A stretch of 64,000 nucleotides of DNA from UBA9160 sp035489755 (GCA_035489755.1 DATGZK010000039.1:1-64000); one strand, 5' to 3'. Shown: positions 50,398-61,000, counted from the stretch's first letter. The notes: generated by a model not told the origin, from the letters alone. Made by a program: numbers and translations.

Positions 50398-52836
50398 CTA
50401 GCGCAGTTCCCCGCCAAATCGGTGCGCCAGCATCTGCACCACACGATCCGTCATCCGCACGATCTCGTCGTCGGTAAACGCCCGCTCCGGCCGCTGGAAG
50501 ATCAGCCGAAAGGCAAGGCTTACCTTCCCCTCCGGAATCCCTCCCCCTTCGTAGCGGTCAAAGATGTCGGCCGACACCAGATGCGGTCCAGCGGTCTTGC
50601 GGATGGCCTCGAGCACGTCCCCGGCCGGCCGGTCGCGATCGAGCAAGACGGCGATGTCGCGTCGCACCGGAGGCTGGTTCGAGACCTCCTGGTAGCGCGG
50701 CCGCACGGGGGCGAGGTCCGAAAGGGCCCGGAGGTCGAGTTCCAAAACCGCGCACGCCGGCTCGATTTCGAACGCAGCGGCGACCTCCGGGTGAAGCTCA
50801 CCCACGCAGCCCACGACGCTCTCGCCGACACCGATGTCGCTTGCAGCCCCCGGATGCAGATACGGCTCACCGCTTCCCGCACGAAACCAGGCGGCGTAGC
50901 CGAGCCCACCGAGCAGGCGCTCGACGAGTCCCTTGGCTTCGAAGAAAAGCGGTACGGGCTCGCGCGGCTCCCACAAGCTTGCGCGCTCGCCATGAGTCAC
51001 GACGGCGACAAGGCGAAGCGGCTCGTCGGGAAGAGCCTCCTCGGGGTTTTCCCGCGCACCGTCGGCCAAAAAGACGCGCGAGACCTCGAAAAGCCGCACG
51101 CGCTCCACGCGGCGCGCAAGGTTTTGCCGCGTCGCACGAAGAAGCGACGGCAGCAGGGTGCTGCGCAAGCGAGAGTCCTCTTCGGAGACGGGATTCAACA
51201 CTCGCACCGTACGCCGGCGCGGGTCGTCGAGAGAAAGATCGAGCCGATCGAGATCGCCGGGGTTCATAAAAGCGAGGGTCATGGTCTCGATCAGTCCGGC
51301 CGCGGCCAGGGCGTCGGTCACGCGCTCCCGCAAGAGTCGCCCTCGCGAAGGATGCACCGGCCGCACCGGTCCGTCGGGAAGCGTCGTCGAAATCCGCTCG
51401 TAGCCGTGGATCCGGGCCACCTCCTCGACAAGGTCCTCGGGGAGCGCGAGGTCGAGACGATAGCTCGGAGGCAAGCTCGAAAGTCGCCCGTCGCCGCGTA
51501 CGGTCACGGCGATTTCAAGCCGCTCGAGCAGCTCGCGAACCTCCTGCCCCGAGAGCTTCGTCCCGAGCAGACGCCCGACCCGGGCAGGGTCGAGGATGAT
51601 CTCCCGCGGCGGCTCGAGCGCGCCCGGGCTGCGCACCTCTACGGCCCCGGCCGACACGGTTCCCCCGGCCACCTCCGCCATCAGCAGCGCCGCGCGATCC
51701 GCGGCGCGCCGGACGCCCTTGGGATCGACGCCCCGTTCGAAGCGATAGGAGGCTTCCGAGCGGATCCCTGTGCGGCGCGCGCTGCGCCGAATGCGAGACG
51801 GCGCGAACTGTGCGCTCTCGATGAGAAGATCCGTGGTGGTCGCGGAGACCTCAGTCGAAGAGCCGCCCATGATCCCAGCGAGCGCAATGGCACGCTCCGC
51901 ATCGGCGATCACGAGATCCTCGGGCGAAAGCTCGCGCGTCTCCCCGTCGAGCGTTACGAGTCGCTCTGCGTCCCGGGCGCTGCGCACTTTCACGATCCCG
52001 CCCCGGAGCGTCGAGAGATCGAAGGCATGGAGGGGCTGCCCCAGCTCGTGCAAGACGAGGTTCGTCACGTCGACCACGTTGCTGATCGAGCGCACGCCGA
52101 TCGACTCGAGCCTGCGCCGCAACCAGTCCGGCGACGCACCGACCCGCACCCCGCGCACGATCCGCGCGACGTACTGGGGACAGCCGGTCGCGTCCTCCAC
52201 CTCGACCCGCACGTCCTCCGCCGCAGGCCGGCCCCCCTCCTTGGGCGCACAGGGGGGAAAGCGCAACTCCCCGCCGAAGAGAGCACGAACTTCGCGCGCG
52301 ACGCCTAAGATGGAGGCGCAGTCGCCACGGTTCGGGGTAAGTTCGAGTTCGAACACAGTGTCGCCCACCGGGATCACACTCGAGAGCGGCGCACCGATCG
52401 GAGCATTCGGATCGAGCACCAAGATGCCCTCGTGTTCCCCGGCAAGACCGAGCTCTCGCGCCGAGCAGATCATCCCGTTCGAGACGACGCTCCGGATCTT
52501 GGATCGCTTCAGGACTGTGCCATCGGGAAGGCGTGTGCCGGGAAGAGCGACGGCCACCTTCTGACCCGCAGCGACGTTCGGCGCGCCGCACACGATCTCG
52601 GCCAGCCCGCCGTCCCCGACGTCGGCGTCGAGCTCGACTCTGCAGACGGAAAGACGATCCGCCCCGGGGTGAGGAGAGCGCTCGCGGACGAGGCCGACGC
52701 GCACTCCAGAGAGGTCCGGCCCGACCCGTTCGATCGAGTCGACCGCAAGACCCGCGAGGGTGAGGCGCTCGGCCAGGGCTGCGGTCGCCGGCGCGACGGA
52801 GTTCCACTCGGCGAGCCAGCCCAAGGGCACTCGCAT
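50398..52836 (-). CDS. pheT: Phenylalanyl-tRNA synthetase beta subunit
   Basis: 812 residues from ATG 52836 (a G-rich run upstream). The order of domains is standard: 'MRVPLGWLAEW' start, the tRNA-binding OB domain ('CRVELDADVGDGGLAEIVCGAPNVAAGQKVAVALPG'), the B3/B4 domain ('TPNRGDCASILGVAREVRALFGG'), the B5 region ('LEIAVTVRGDGRLSSLPPSYRLDLALPEDLVEEVARIHGYE') and the C-terminal ferredoxin-fold anticodon domain ('PPVRRDIAVLLDRD', 'ALAFRLIFQRPERAFTDDEI'). Full length. It pairs with PheS encoded 25 bp upstream. Confidence 0.96.
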   Translation of the reverse strand: MRVPLGWLAEWNSVAPATAALAERLTLAGLAVDSIERVGPDLSGVRVGLVRERSPHPGADRLSVCRVELDADVGDGGLAEIVCGAPNVAAGQKVAVALPGTRLPDGTVLKRSKIRSVVSNGMICSARELGLAGEHEGILVLDPNAPIGAPLSSVIPVGDTVFELELTPNRGDCASILGVAREVRALFGGELRFPPCAPKEGGRPAAEDVRVEVEDATGCPQYVARIVRGVRVGASPDWLRRRLESIGVRSISNVVDVTNLVLHELGQPLHAFDLSTLRGGIVKVRSARDAERLVTLDGETRELSPEDLVIADAERAIALAGIMGGSSTEVSATTTDLLIESAQFAPSRIRRSARRTGIRSEASYRFERGVDPKGVRRAADRAALLMAEVAGGTVSAGAVEVRSPGALEPPREIILDPARVGRLLGTKLSGQEVRELLERLEIAVTVRGDGRLSSLPPSYRLDLALPEDLVEEVARIHGYERISTTLPDGPVRPVHPSRGRLLRERVTDALAAAGLIETMTLAFMNPGDLDRLDLSLDDPRRRTVRVLNPVSEEDSRLRSTLLPSLLRATRQNLARRVERVRLFEVSRVFLADGARENPEEALPDEPLRLVAVVTHGERASLWEPREPVPLFFEAKGLVERLLGGLGYAAWFRAGSGEPYLHPGAASDIGVGESVVGCVGELHPEVAAAFEIEPACAVLELDLRALSDLAPVRPRYQEVSNQPPVRRDIAVLLDRDRPAGDVLEAIRKTAGPHLVSADIFDRYEGGGIPEGKVSLAFRLIFQRPERAFTDDEIVRMTDRVVQMLAHRFGGELR

Positions 52837-52861
52837 TAAGACCCCCCCCGCAACCTGCGAC

Positions 52862-53887
52862 TCACAGCTGCTCCAGGACGCGCATATCCCCATCGAACAG
52901 CAGGCGGATGTGGGAAAGGCCGTGACGCAACATGGCCGTTCGGTCGAGGGTCATCCCAAAGGCAAAACCCTGCCACCTTTCGGGGTCAATCTTGCAGTTT
53001 CGCAGCACGGTGGGGTGGATCATTCCGCATCCGCCCGCCTCGATCCATCCCGTCTGCGAACAGGTCGGGCATCCCGCCTTGTTGCACAGCAGACACGCGT
53101 AGTCCATCTCCGCAGACGGCTCGGTGAAGGGAAAGAAGCTTGAGCGGAAGCGCAGCTCGACGTCCATCCCCATGAGGAAACTTAGAAATGCGTAGAGCAG
53201 TCCTTTGAGATCACCGAACGTGACGCGGTCGTCGACCCAAAATCCCTCCACTTGGTGGAACATGGGGCTGTGCCGGGGCGAGAGGTCGTGCCGGTAGACC
53301 CGGCCGGGTGCGATGAAGCGGAACGGCGGCGTGCGGCCGGTCATGGCGCGGATCTGAACCGGGGAGGTGTGCGTACGCAAGACGCGGCCATCCCCGACGT
53401 AGAAGGTGTCGTGCTCGTCACGCGCAGGGTGATCCGGCGGCATGTTGAGAGCATCAAAGTTGTACTTCTCGAACTCGACTTCTGGCCCCTCTTCCACAGG
53501 AAAGCCAAGGCTTGAAAAGAACTCCACCACGTCGCGTTCCACACGCGTTATGGGATGCAGCCGGCCGAGGGGACCGTGCGCTCCGGGAAGCGTGACGTCG
53601 AGTCGGTGGTGTGTGAGCGCGCGCTCCTGCTCGCGGCGCTCGAGCGCCTGGCGGCGTTCGTCGAGCAGCGTCTCGAGGAACTGCTTGGTGGCGTTTGCGG
53701 CAGCGCCCACCGGCCCCCGCTCCTCGGCCGAAAGCTGGCCGATCCCGCGAAGCACAGTAGAGAGCGAACCCTTCTTGCCGAGCAGCCGCGCGCGGACCTC
53801 CTGCAGCGCGCGCAAGTCCTCGGCCCCCGCAACCGCCTTGCGGGCCTCGTCCTCCAGCGCCGCGAGCGTGCGGGCGGAGTCTGCCAC
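52862..53887 (-). CDS. pheS: Phenylalanyl-tRNA synthetase alpha subunit
   Basis: 341 residues from GTG 53887. N-terminal coiled-coil arm, then the class II catalytic core: 'HPITRVERDVVEFFSSLGFPVEEGPEVE', 'NFDALNMPPDHPARDEHDTFYV', motif 2 'PGRVYRHDLSPRHSPMFHQVEGFWVD' and motif 3 'FAFGMTLDRTAMLRHG'. A CxxC/CxxC-like segment (CLLCNKAGCPTC) may bind zinc. The start is five bases after rplT. Complete. Confidence 0.96.
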   Translation of the reverse strand: MADSARTLAALEDEARKAVAGAEDLRALQEVRARLLGKKGSLSTVLRGIGQLSAEERGPVGAAANATKQFLETLLDERRQALERREQERALTHHRLDVTLPGAHGPLGRLHPITRVERDVVEFFSSLGFPVEEGPEVEFEKYNFDALNMPPDHPARDEHDTFYVGDGRVLRTHTSPVQIRAMTGRTPPFRFIAPGRVYRHDLSPRHSPMFHQVEGFWVDDRVTFGDLKGLLYAFLSFLMGMDVELRFRSSFFPFTEPSAEMDYACLLCNKAGCPTCSQTGWIEAGGCGMIHPTVLRNCKIDPERWQGFAFGMTLDRTAMLRHGLSHIRLLFDGDMRVLEQL

Positions 53888-53892
53888 GAGTC

Positions 53893-54249
53893 CTAGGCGG
53901 CCTTCCCGCGCGCAATCGCAGCGAGCTCGCCGAACGCCTTGGCGTCGTTCGTCGCGAGATCCGCGAGGATCTTGCGGTCGATCTCCACACCCGCGGCCTT
54001 GAGCCCCGAAACGAGCTTACTGTACGAGAGGCCGTTTTCCCGGGCGGCAGCGTTGATCCTTGCGATCCAGAGGCTGCGAAACTGGCGCTTGCGCTGCTTG
54101 CGCCCCTTGTACGCGTACTTGAAGCCCTTCTCCACGGCCTCACGCGCCGTCTTGAGCAGGTTGCGGCGGCCGCTGTAGTAGCCCTTCGCCGCTTTCAGAA
54201 TGCGACGCTTGCGCTTGTTCGCGTGTACTCCACGCTTGACTCGAGGCAT
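53893..54249 (-). CDS. rplT: 50S ribosomal protein L20
   Basis: 118 residues, the standard length. 'MPRVKRGVHANKRKRRILKAAKGYYSGRRNLLKTAREAVEKGFKYAYKGRKQRKRQFRSLWIARINAAAREN' is diagnostic. It binds 23S rRNA early in 50S assembly. Starts 25 bp after rpmI. Confidence 0.98.
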   Translation of the reverse strand: MPRVKRGVHANKRKRRILKAAKGYYSGRRNLLKTAREAVEKGFKYAYKGRKQRKRQFRSLWIARINAAARENGLSYSKLVSGLKAAGVEIDRKILADLATNDAKAFGELAAIARGKAA

Positions 54250-54274
54250 CTCGTACTCTCCTTTGCTGCCGCGA

Positions 54275-54469
54275 CTAGTTCGGCAGCATTTGCTCAACCC
54301 GCTTCAGATCCGCAGCGGAGATCAGCGTCTCCTTGCGCAAGTGGCGCTTGCGCTTCATGGACTTCTTCGTGAGGATGTGACTCTTCCCGCTCTTCATTCG
54401 CGAGATTTTGCCCGTCCCCGTCCGCTTGAAGCGCTTGGCCGCACCGCGGTGCGTCTTCATTTTCGGCAT
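54275..54469 (-). CDS. rpmI: 50S ribosomal protein L35
   Basis: 64 residues. 'MPKMKTHRGAAKRFKRTGTGKI' and 'SHILTKKSMKRKRHLRK' are unmistakable. The ATG at 54469 is one base after the infC stop, so the two are coupled. A ribosome binding site lies inside the infC end. Confidence 0.97.
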   Translation of the reverse strand: MPKMKTHRGAAKRFKRTGTGKISRMKSGKSHILTKKSMKRKRHLRKETLISAADLKRVEQMLPN

Positions 54470-54470
54470 C

Positions 54471-55112
54471 TCATTCCTCCGCGGCCAAGGACGCGGGACC
54501 CGCCACGCCCAGGCCTGCTGTGCCCTCGGATTCTGCCGCCGCAGCGGCCGCGGCCCTCGCCGCCGCCTCCTCCGCCTTTCGCGCGGCCTCTGCGGCCTCA
54601 CGATTGGGCACGAGGATCATCGATAAGAAGCGCCCCTCCATGCGCGGCGGATTCTCGACCGAGGCGAGGGGACCCAGCATCTCCTTCACCTTGTCGAGCT
54701 GCTGCCGACCTAGAGCGGTGTGCACGATCTCGCGGCCACGGAACATCACCGTGACCTTGACCTTGTCACCCTCCATGAGAAAACGCCGCGCGTTTCTGAG
54801 CTTGAAGTCGAGATCGTGCTGATCCGTCCGGGGTCTCAACTTCACCTCCTTGAGCGATGCGGCATGACCCTTGCTCTTTCCCGACTTTTTCTTCTGTTCG
54901 TACTTGTACCGCCCGTAATCCATGATCCGGCAGACCGGAGGGTTCGAGTTCGGAGCGACCTCCACAAGGTCGAGTCCTTCCTCTTCCGCGCGTCGCACGG
55001 CGTCCTCGGGCGTCATCACCCCGAGCTGCTCGCCGCCCGATCCGATCACCCGCACCTCACGCGCTCGAATGCGCTCGTTGACTCGGGTGGTGTCCTTCTT
55101 GACTTCCGCGAT
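54471..55112 (-). CDS. infC: Translation initiation factor IF-3 with ATC start
   Basis: 213 residues. The homology continues past the first GTG (55055) with 'TTRVNERIRAREVRVIG', so translation begins earlier. AGGAGG lies eight bases before an ATC at 55112, the only suitable start. infC of E. coli starts at AUU and IF3 represses it by rejecting non-AUG starts; ATC here fits the same control. The N-domain ('VNERIRAREVRVIGSGGEQLGVMTPEDAV'), linker and C-domain ('KELRPRTDQHDLDFKLRNARRFLMEGDKVKVTVMFRGRE' with local changes) are complete; the Ala-rich tail is longer than usual. Confidence 0.93.
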   Translation of the reverse strand: MAEVKKDTTRVNERIRAREVRVIGSGGEQLGVMTPEDAVRRAEEEGLDLVEVAPNSNPPVCRIMDYGRYKYEQKKKSGKSKGHAASLKEVKLRPRTDQHDLDFKLRNARRFLMEGDKVKVTVMFRGREIVHTALGRQQLDKVKEMLGPLASVENPPRMEGRFLSMILVPNREAAEAARKAEEAAARAAAAAAAESEGTAGLGVAGPASLAAEE

Positions 55113-55139
55113 GCGAAGTTCCTCCTGCGAGACCGGGGT

Positions 55140-57095
55140 CTAGGAGCGCCGCCTGGCGATCTCGTCGGCCAGCTGCGCTACGAACGCGTCCACGGGGATG
55201 GCTGCGGCAGGCTCGTGAGAGCCATGTCGGCGGCGCGGAGTGACCGTTCCGTTGGTTTGCTCCTGATCCCCCACCACAACCATCTGCGGGATCTTCTGGA
55301 TCTCCGCCTCCCGAACCTTGAAACCGAGTTTCTCATTGCGGGCATCGAGCTCCGCCCGGATATCGCGACTGCGAAGCGCGGCCTCGACCTTGCGGCCGTA
55401 CTCGACGTGTCGCTCTGAAACCGGGAGCACGATGGCCTGCACCGGTGCGAGCCAAAGCGGAAAGTCGCCCGCCGTGTGCTCCAAGTAGATCGCGATGAAT
55501 CGCTCGAGCGAGCCCAGCACGGCGCGGTGCAGCATCGCGGGCTGGTGCTCCGCACCATCGCGCCCGATGTAACGCAAGCCGAAACGTCCTGGCATGGCCA
55601 TGTCGATCTGCATCGTCGATAGGGTCCAGCTCCGCCCGAGTACGTCCTGAAAATCGAACTCGACCTTCGGTGCGTAGAACGCGGCCTGGCCGTATTTGAT
55701 GCCGCACTCGTAACCCGCGCCGCGCACCGAAGCGATGAGCGCCTGCTCCGCGCGATCCCAATCGCTGGCATCGCCGAGGAAGCGCTCTGGCCGCGTCGAG
55801 ACCGAGACCTTGACCCCCGAGATCCGAAGGTCCTGGTAGACCTCGGCCGTCATCGCAAAGAAGCGCTCAATTTCCTGCGGCACGTCCGCGGGTTCGCAGT
55901 AGATGTGGGCATCATCTTGGGCCATAGCCCGCACCCGGGAGAGTCCTGTTAGCGTACCGCTGCGCTCATTGCGATGCAGCCGGGAGAACTCGGCGAAACG
56001 AAGCGGCAGATCGCGGTAGGAGCGCTTGCGTGAGAGATAGAGCCGGCAGTGGCCCGGACAGTTCATGGCTTTCACGCCGAGCTCCTCGCCTTCATCGCCC
56101 TCGAACCAGAACATGTCGTCGTGGAACTCGTGGTAGTGGCCCGAGGTCTTAAAAAGCTCGGCGCGAAAGAGCTGCGGTGTCATCACCTCTTGGTAGCCGT
56201 ATTTCGGGTAGAGCGAGCGAATGTAGGCGACAAGCCCGTTGTAGAGCGCCATCCCCTTCGGGTGGTAGAAGGGCGAGCCCGGCGCAAGCGCGTCGATGTG
56301 GAAGAGGTCGAGCTCCTGTCCGAGGCGCCGATGGTCTCGACGCTTTGCCTCCTCGAGGCGCGCGAGGTGCTCGTCGAGCTCCTTTTGCGAGGCGAAGGCG
56401 GTGCCATAGATGCGCTGGAGCATGGGGTTGCGTTCATCCCCACGCCAATACGCCCCGGCCGCCTCGAGCAGCTTGAAGGCGCCGATTTGACCGGCGTGCT
56501 GAACGTGGGGGCCCCGGCACAGATCGACAAACTTGCCATGCCGGAAGAGCGTAATCGGCTGACCTTCCGGGATATCGTCGATCCGCGAGACCTTGAGCTC
56601 CTCGCCCATGGAGCCGAACAGGCGCTTGGCCTCCTCGCGGGAGACCTCCTCCCGCGCGAACGCTGCGTCCTCGGCCAGGATTCGCTTCATCTCGGCCTCG
56701 ATCCGCTCGAGGTCCTCGGGCGTGAACGGGCTTTCGGTCAGGAAGTCGTACTGGAACTTTTCGCTGTGATCCGTCCGACCGACGTCGATCTGCACGGTCG
56801 GGAAAAGACGCTTCACCGCATCGGCCATCACGTGCTCGGCCGAGTGGCGAAGGACCTCGCCACCCTGTGGGTCCTTCGCAGTGACGATCTCGAGCGCGAC
56901 GTCGCTTGAGACGGGGCTGCGCAGATCAACAAGCTGCGGCCCTTGCGACGGCGGAGCGTCGAGGGGACGCACGCGCCCTGCCAGCGCGGCACGCGCGAGT
57001 CCCTTTCCGATCCGCTCGGCGACGGCGAGAACGGTAGAACCCGCCGGCAGCGTGAGCGTCTTGCCGTCGGGCAGACAAACCGTGATCTCGCTCAT
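55140..57095 (-). CDS. thrS: Threonyl-tRNA synthetase
   Basis: 651 residues. N-terminal TGS domain ('MSEITVCLPDGKTLTLPAGSTVLAVAERIG'), editing domain with 'HSAEHVMADAVKRLFP' and 'CRGPHV', then the class II core with zinc Cys in 'AMNCPGHCRLY', motif 2 'FSRLHRNERSGTLTGLSRVRAMAQDDAH', motif 3 'AMLHRAVLGSLERFIAIY', and the anticodon-binding domain ('PVQAIVLPVSERHVEYGRKVEAAL'). All key residues present. It begins 82 bases after tRNA-Val and heads the infC-rpmI-rplT-pheST-ihfA-merR series. infC follows after 27 bases. Confidence 0.97.
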   Translation of the reverse strand: MSEITVCLPDGKTLTLPAGSTVLAVAERIGKGLARAALAGRVRPLDAPPSQGPQLVDLRSPVSSDVALEIVTAKDPQGGEVLRHSAEHVMADAVKRLFPTVQIDVGRTDHSEKFQYDFLTESPFTPEDLERIEAEMKRILAEDAAFAREEVSREEAKRLFGSMGEELKVSRIDDIPEGQPITLFRHGKFVDLCRGPHVQHAGQIGAFKLLEAAGAYWRGDERNPMLQRIYGTAFASQKELDEHLARLEEAKRRDHRRLGQELDLFHIDALAPGSPFYHPKGMALYNGLVAYIRSLYPKYGYQEVMTPQLFRAELFKTSGHYHEFHDDMFWFEGDEGEELGVKAMNCPGHCRLYLSRKRSYRDLPLRFAEFSRLHRNERSGTLTGLSRVRAMAQDDAHIYCEPADVPQEIERFFAMTAEVYQDLRISGVKVSVSTRPERFLGDASDWDRAEQALIASVRGAGYECGIKYGQAAFYAPKVEFDFQDVLGRSWTLSTMQIDMAMPGRFGLRYIGRDGAEHQPAMLHRAVLGSLERFIAIYLEHTAGDFPLWLAPVQAIVLPVSERHVEYGRKVEAALRSRDIRAELDARNEKLGFKVREAEIQKIPQMVVVGDQEQTNGTVTPRRRHGSHEPAAAIPVDAFVAQLADEIARRRS

Positions 57096-57177
57096 GTCCG
57101 CGGGAGATGCATCTGGTTGGAACTACTTGCCTTTGCTGGACGTCGAGCGCGCCTTTCCGCTCGACCACAGTCCCGAT

Positions 57178-57252
57178 TGGTAGGCACGGGCGGGATTGAA
57201 CCGCCGACCCCCACCGTGTCAAGGTGGTGCTCTCCCACTGAGCTACGTGCCT
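57178..57252 (-). tRNA. tRNA-Val(GAC)
   Basis: 75 nucleotides with encoded CCA. The acceptor stem AGGCACG pairs with CGTGCCT, the anticodon stem CCACC/GGTGG encloses TTGACAC (anticodon GAC), and the T-arm GGCGG-TTCAATC-CCGCC closes. A CCGCC/GGCGG hairpin just before it (57257-57274) may be processing-related. It is probably co-transcribed with thrS. Confidence 0.95.
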
Positions 57253-57300
57253 GAAACCCGCCTAACGTGGCGGACTGAGTAGCGATTTGGTCAGAGGGCG

Positions 57301-58080
57301 TCAATTGGCCGGCGCCTTCTGGGAACTCGCCGCGCTCGGCGGGGGCGAAGCGGGCGTGGGGGCTGCGACGAGCCGCGCCCGCACCGTGTCTCCTTCGGCA
57401 GAGACCGTCTCGACCCGCAGCTCAGGAGCGAGAAGCGCGGGCAGCCCCTGCGCCAATGCCGCCGCGGGCTGCGCTGTCTCGACGGCGAGCACCGCCCGGC
57501 CCCGGGTGAACTCGCGGGGCTGTGCGGACTTGGCTCCCGCACGCTCGACCAGCGCGGAACGCACCGCGGCGTACGCTTGGTACGACGGAAGGCTCTCAAG
57601 AACGAGCGTCAAATGGTGGAGCTCGGTCGGGGCGACCGGTACGGGCGCATCACTCTTTGGCACAAGACCGGCCGCCACAAGGCGCGCCCTCACTCGAGTC
57701 ACATCCACCTGGGCCTCGATTTTCACGGCGTACTCGGTGCGCACGGCCGGATCCGAGAGCACGCTGCGCGGGCCCGCGCCCCGGTCCTCGGTCACGCGAT
57801 AGCGCGCCGTATAGTCGCGAGGATCCCCCGCGAGGGCCGCTTCGACACGTGGCCGTGTGGCGACCGGGTCGGGGTTGGCAACGAGGGAGAGACCCACCTG
57901 AACGACCGCCTCCGCCAAGGCGGCCCGCAGCGCCCCCTCTCGCTCGGGGCCCCCCGGCGACGCCCCGGGTTGAGCGGGGACAGCACCCACGGCTTCGACA
58001 CTGCGTGTCTCCGCCCCCGCCACGGTCGCAGCCGTGCACAGCGCGAGCGCGAGCGCACTCGTTCGAAGCGCTAGACGCAT
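57301..58080 (-). CDS. Secreted protein of unknown function, coupled to dnaE
   Basis: 259 residues from ATG 58080, which lies inside the last codons of dnaE (10-bp overlap). Signal peptide (TSALALALCTAATVAGA, cut before ETR). The mature start 'RSVEAVGAVPAQPG' and 'REGALRAALAEAVVQVGLSLV' recall the N-terminal domain of DUF2066/FlgT-like periplasmic proteins; two further repeats of a similar beta-alpha pattern follow, then a Pro/Ala-rich tail. Function unknown. Position after dnaE is probably incidental. Confidence 0.72.
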   Translation of the reverse strand: MRLALRTSALALALCTAATVAGAETRSVEAVGAVPAQPGASPGGPEREGALRAALAEAVVQVGLSLVANPDPVATRPRVEAALAGDPRDYTARYRVTEDRGAGPRSVLSDPAVRTEYAVKIEAQVDVTRVRARLVAAGLVPKSDAPVPVAPTELHHLTLVLESLPSYQAYAAVRSALVERAGAKSAQPREFTRGRAVLAVETAQPAAALAQGLPALLAPELRVETVSAEGDTVRARLVAAPTPASPPPSAASSQKAPAN

Positions 58081-61000
58081 AGCTCCGTGACGCGGCGCCC
58101 AAACAGGCCGTCGAGGTCCTCGAGCAGAGCCTCGCTGGGCCGCACGCCGCTTCCAAAAGACAGGATGGTCTCGCTCTCGTCCGGGATCAGCAGGTGGAGC
58201 TGGACGGCACACGGGCCGGGATGGGCGGCGAGCAAGTCCTTGAGCGCGGTCAGGCGATCGCGCGTCGCCTCGGTCGCAGTAATGTGGAGCCGCAGCTGAG
58301 ACGAGAGCTTCTCCTCGGCACCCGCGAGCTCGAACACCTCGCGCACCAGGAGTTTGGGCGACTCACCGCCTTCGAGGGTCCCAGCGAGAAGAAGGGGCGT
58401 CACGCTTCCGGCATCACCCTGCGCCGCTGCGCGCCGGAGCACTGCCGAGAACTGGCCCCACACATCCGGGAAGAGCACGAGATCGAAGGCTCCCTCGAGG
58501 TCCTCGAGGACGCCGAAGCCCATGATCTTGCCCTTTTGCGTGCGAGTCTCGCGCAGCTGCGTAACGACGCCCCCGATGAGGACATCGCGTCCGGCTTTGC
58601 CTTCGATGGTGCCCGCGGTGGTATCGCAAAAGCGCGAGAGTTGGGCGGCGTGGGGCGAGAGCGGGTGCCCCGTCACATAAAAGCCGAGCACTTCCTTCTC
58701 GTGAGCGAGGCGCTCGCGATCCGTCCACGCCGCGACCTGCGGCAGCACGGGCTCGAGCGACTCCCCCCCGCTTCGGGCGCCGAACAGGTTCGCTTGCCCG
58801 ATCTCGCGGTCTCGCTGCGCCGCGGCGCCCGCCTCAAGCGCGGCGTCGAGACCCGCCCACGCCTGCGCCCGGTTGGGATGGAGCCCATCGAAGGCTCCGC
58901 ACTTTACGAGACTCTCCACCACGCGCCGATTCACGCGCCGACCGTCTGCTCGCCGGCAAAAGTCGAACAGACTCCCGAAGCGTTCTCCCGCGGCCCGGGC
59001 TTCGAGGATCGCCTCGATCGCGCCTTCGCCCACGTTTTTTACGCCCGCGAGGCCGAAGCGGATCCCACCGGCCACCACCGTAAAGTCCCGGGAGGACTCG
59101 TTTACGTCCGGTGGGAGGACATCGATCTTGTGTTCGCGCGCGTGGGCGATGTAACGGGCGAGCTTCTCGTCGTTCCCTGTATCCGCGCTCATCAGCGCCG
59201 CGAGAAACTCCCGGGGGTGATTCGCCTTCAGGTACGCGGTCTGGTAGGTGATGAGCGCGTATGCGGTGGAGTGCGACTTCGCGAAACCGTACTCTGCAAA
59301 CTCGGCCATCAGATCGAAAACCGCGTGGGCCTTCTTCTCTTCGATGTTGTTCTTCTTGCAGCCGGAAACGAAGCGCTCGCGTTGCATCGCCATTTCGTCT
59401 GGCTTTTTCTTGCCCATCGCGCGACGCAGAAGATCCGCTTCCCCGAGGCTGTAGCCGGCGACCTGATTGGCAATCTGCAGAACCTGGTCCTGGTACACGA
59501 TCACGCCGAGCGTGTCTGCCGTGAGCTCTTCGAGCTCCGGCAGCACGTACTCGACCTTGGTGAGACCGTGTTTTCGAGAGACGTATTCGTCCACCATCCC
59601 GGAGCCGAGCGGCCCGGGCCGGTAGAGCGCGACGAGGGGGATGATCTCCTTAAAGCTTCGCGGTTTGAGCTTCACCACGAGCTCGGTCATTCCGGACGAT
59701 TCCACCTGAAAGACGCCGTCGGTATCACCCCGGGAGAGCAGGTCGTAGCTGAGCGCATCGTTGAGGGGGATCTTCTCAATCGAGAACTCGGGGAATCCGC
59801 CCTGGCGGATGCGTTCCTCGGCGTCGGAAATGACGGTCAGGGTTTTGAGCCCGAGAAAGTCGAACTTGATGAGGCCGATCCGATCCACGCACTTCATGTC
59901 GTACTGGGTCACCGCAGCCCCGGACTTCGGGTCGCGATAGAGCGGTACGAGCTCGATTAGCGGGCGGTCGCCGATCACGACGCCGGCCGCGTGGGTCGAG
60001 GCATGACGCGTGAGGCCCTCGAGCCGGCGCGCGATCTCGACCACGCGCTTCACCTGGCCGTCGGCTTCGACCCGCGCACGCAGCTCTCCGGACTGTTCGA
60101 GGGCCTCCTCGAGCGTGATTCCCAGCGTCTCGGGGACGAGCTTCGCGACGCGGTCGACGTCGCCGTAGGAAAGGCCAAGGACGCGTCCTACATCGCGAAT
60201 CGCCGCCCGTGCCTGGAGCTTGCCGAAGGTGATGATCTGCGCGACGCGCTTCTCGTCATCGCCCTTGCCGTCATATTTGGCGGCGACATAGCTGATCACT
60301 TGGTCTCGCCCGCGGATACAGAAGTCGACGTCGATGTCGGGCAGTGAAATGCGCTCGGGATTCAGGAAGCGCTCGAAGATGATGTCGTACTCAATCGGAT
60401 CAATCCCGGTGATGCCGAGGCTGTAAGCCACGAGGCTGCCGGCCGACGAGCCGCGGCCGGGACCCACGGGAATGCCGCACCTTCGCGCATAACCGATGAA
60501 GTCCGCCACGATGAGGAAGTACCCGGCGAAGCCCATGGAACCGATCACGTGGAGCTCATGCTCCATGCGTTTCACATACTCGGCAGACTCCCGTCGGAAG
60601 GGCTCGTCCGGCGCATGCCCCAAGCGCTGGCGCAGGCCCGACCAGGCCTCGCACGCGAGCACAGCCTCGCGCGTCTCCCCTGCGGGCACCTGGAACTCCG
60701 GCAGGTGATAGGAGCCGAGTTCGAGCTCGAGGTTGCAGCGCTCCGCGATCTCGAGCGTTCCAGCGATGGCCGAGGGATGGTCGCGAAACAGTTCCGCCAT
60801 CTCTTCGCCCGAGCGCACGTAGAAGCCTCGGCCGTCAAAGCGAAAACGCTGCGGGTCTTCGAGCGTGGTTGCGGTGCCGATGCACAGCAGCGCCTCGTGC
60901 GGCTCGTGGTCCTCGCTCGTGAGATAGTGCGCGTCGTTGGTGGCGACGAGGGGCAGGCGCAGATCCACCGCCATCTTGAGCAGCTCTGCATTCACGAGGT

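Noticed and set aside
50158..52308. 716-residue open frame opposite pheT
   Set aside because: No recognisable motif, composition typical of antisense reading in GC-rich DNA.
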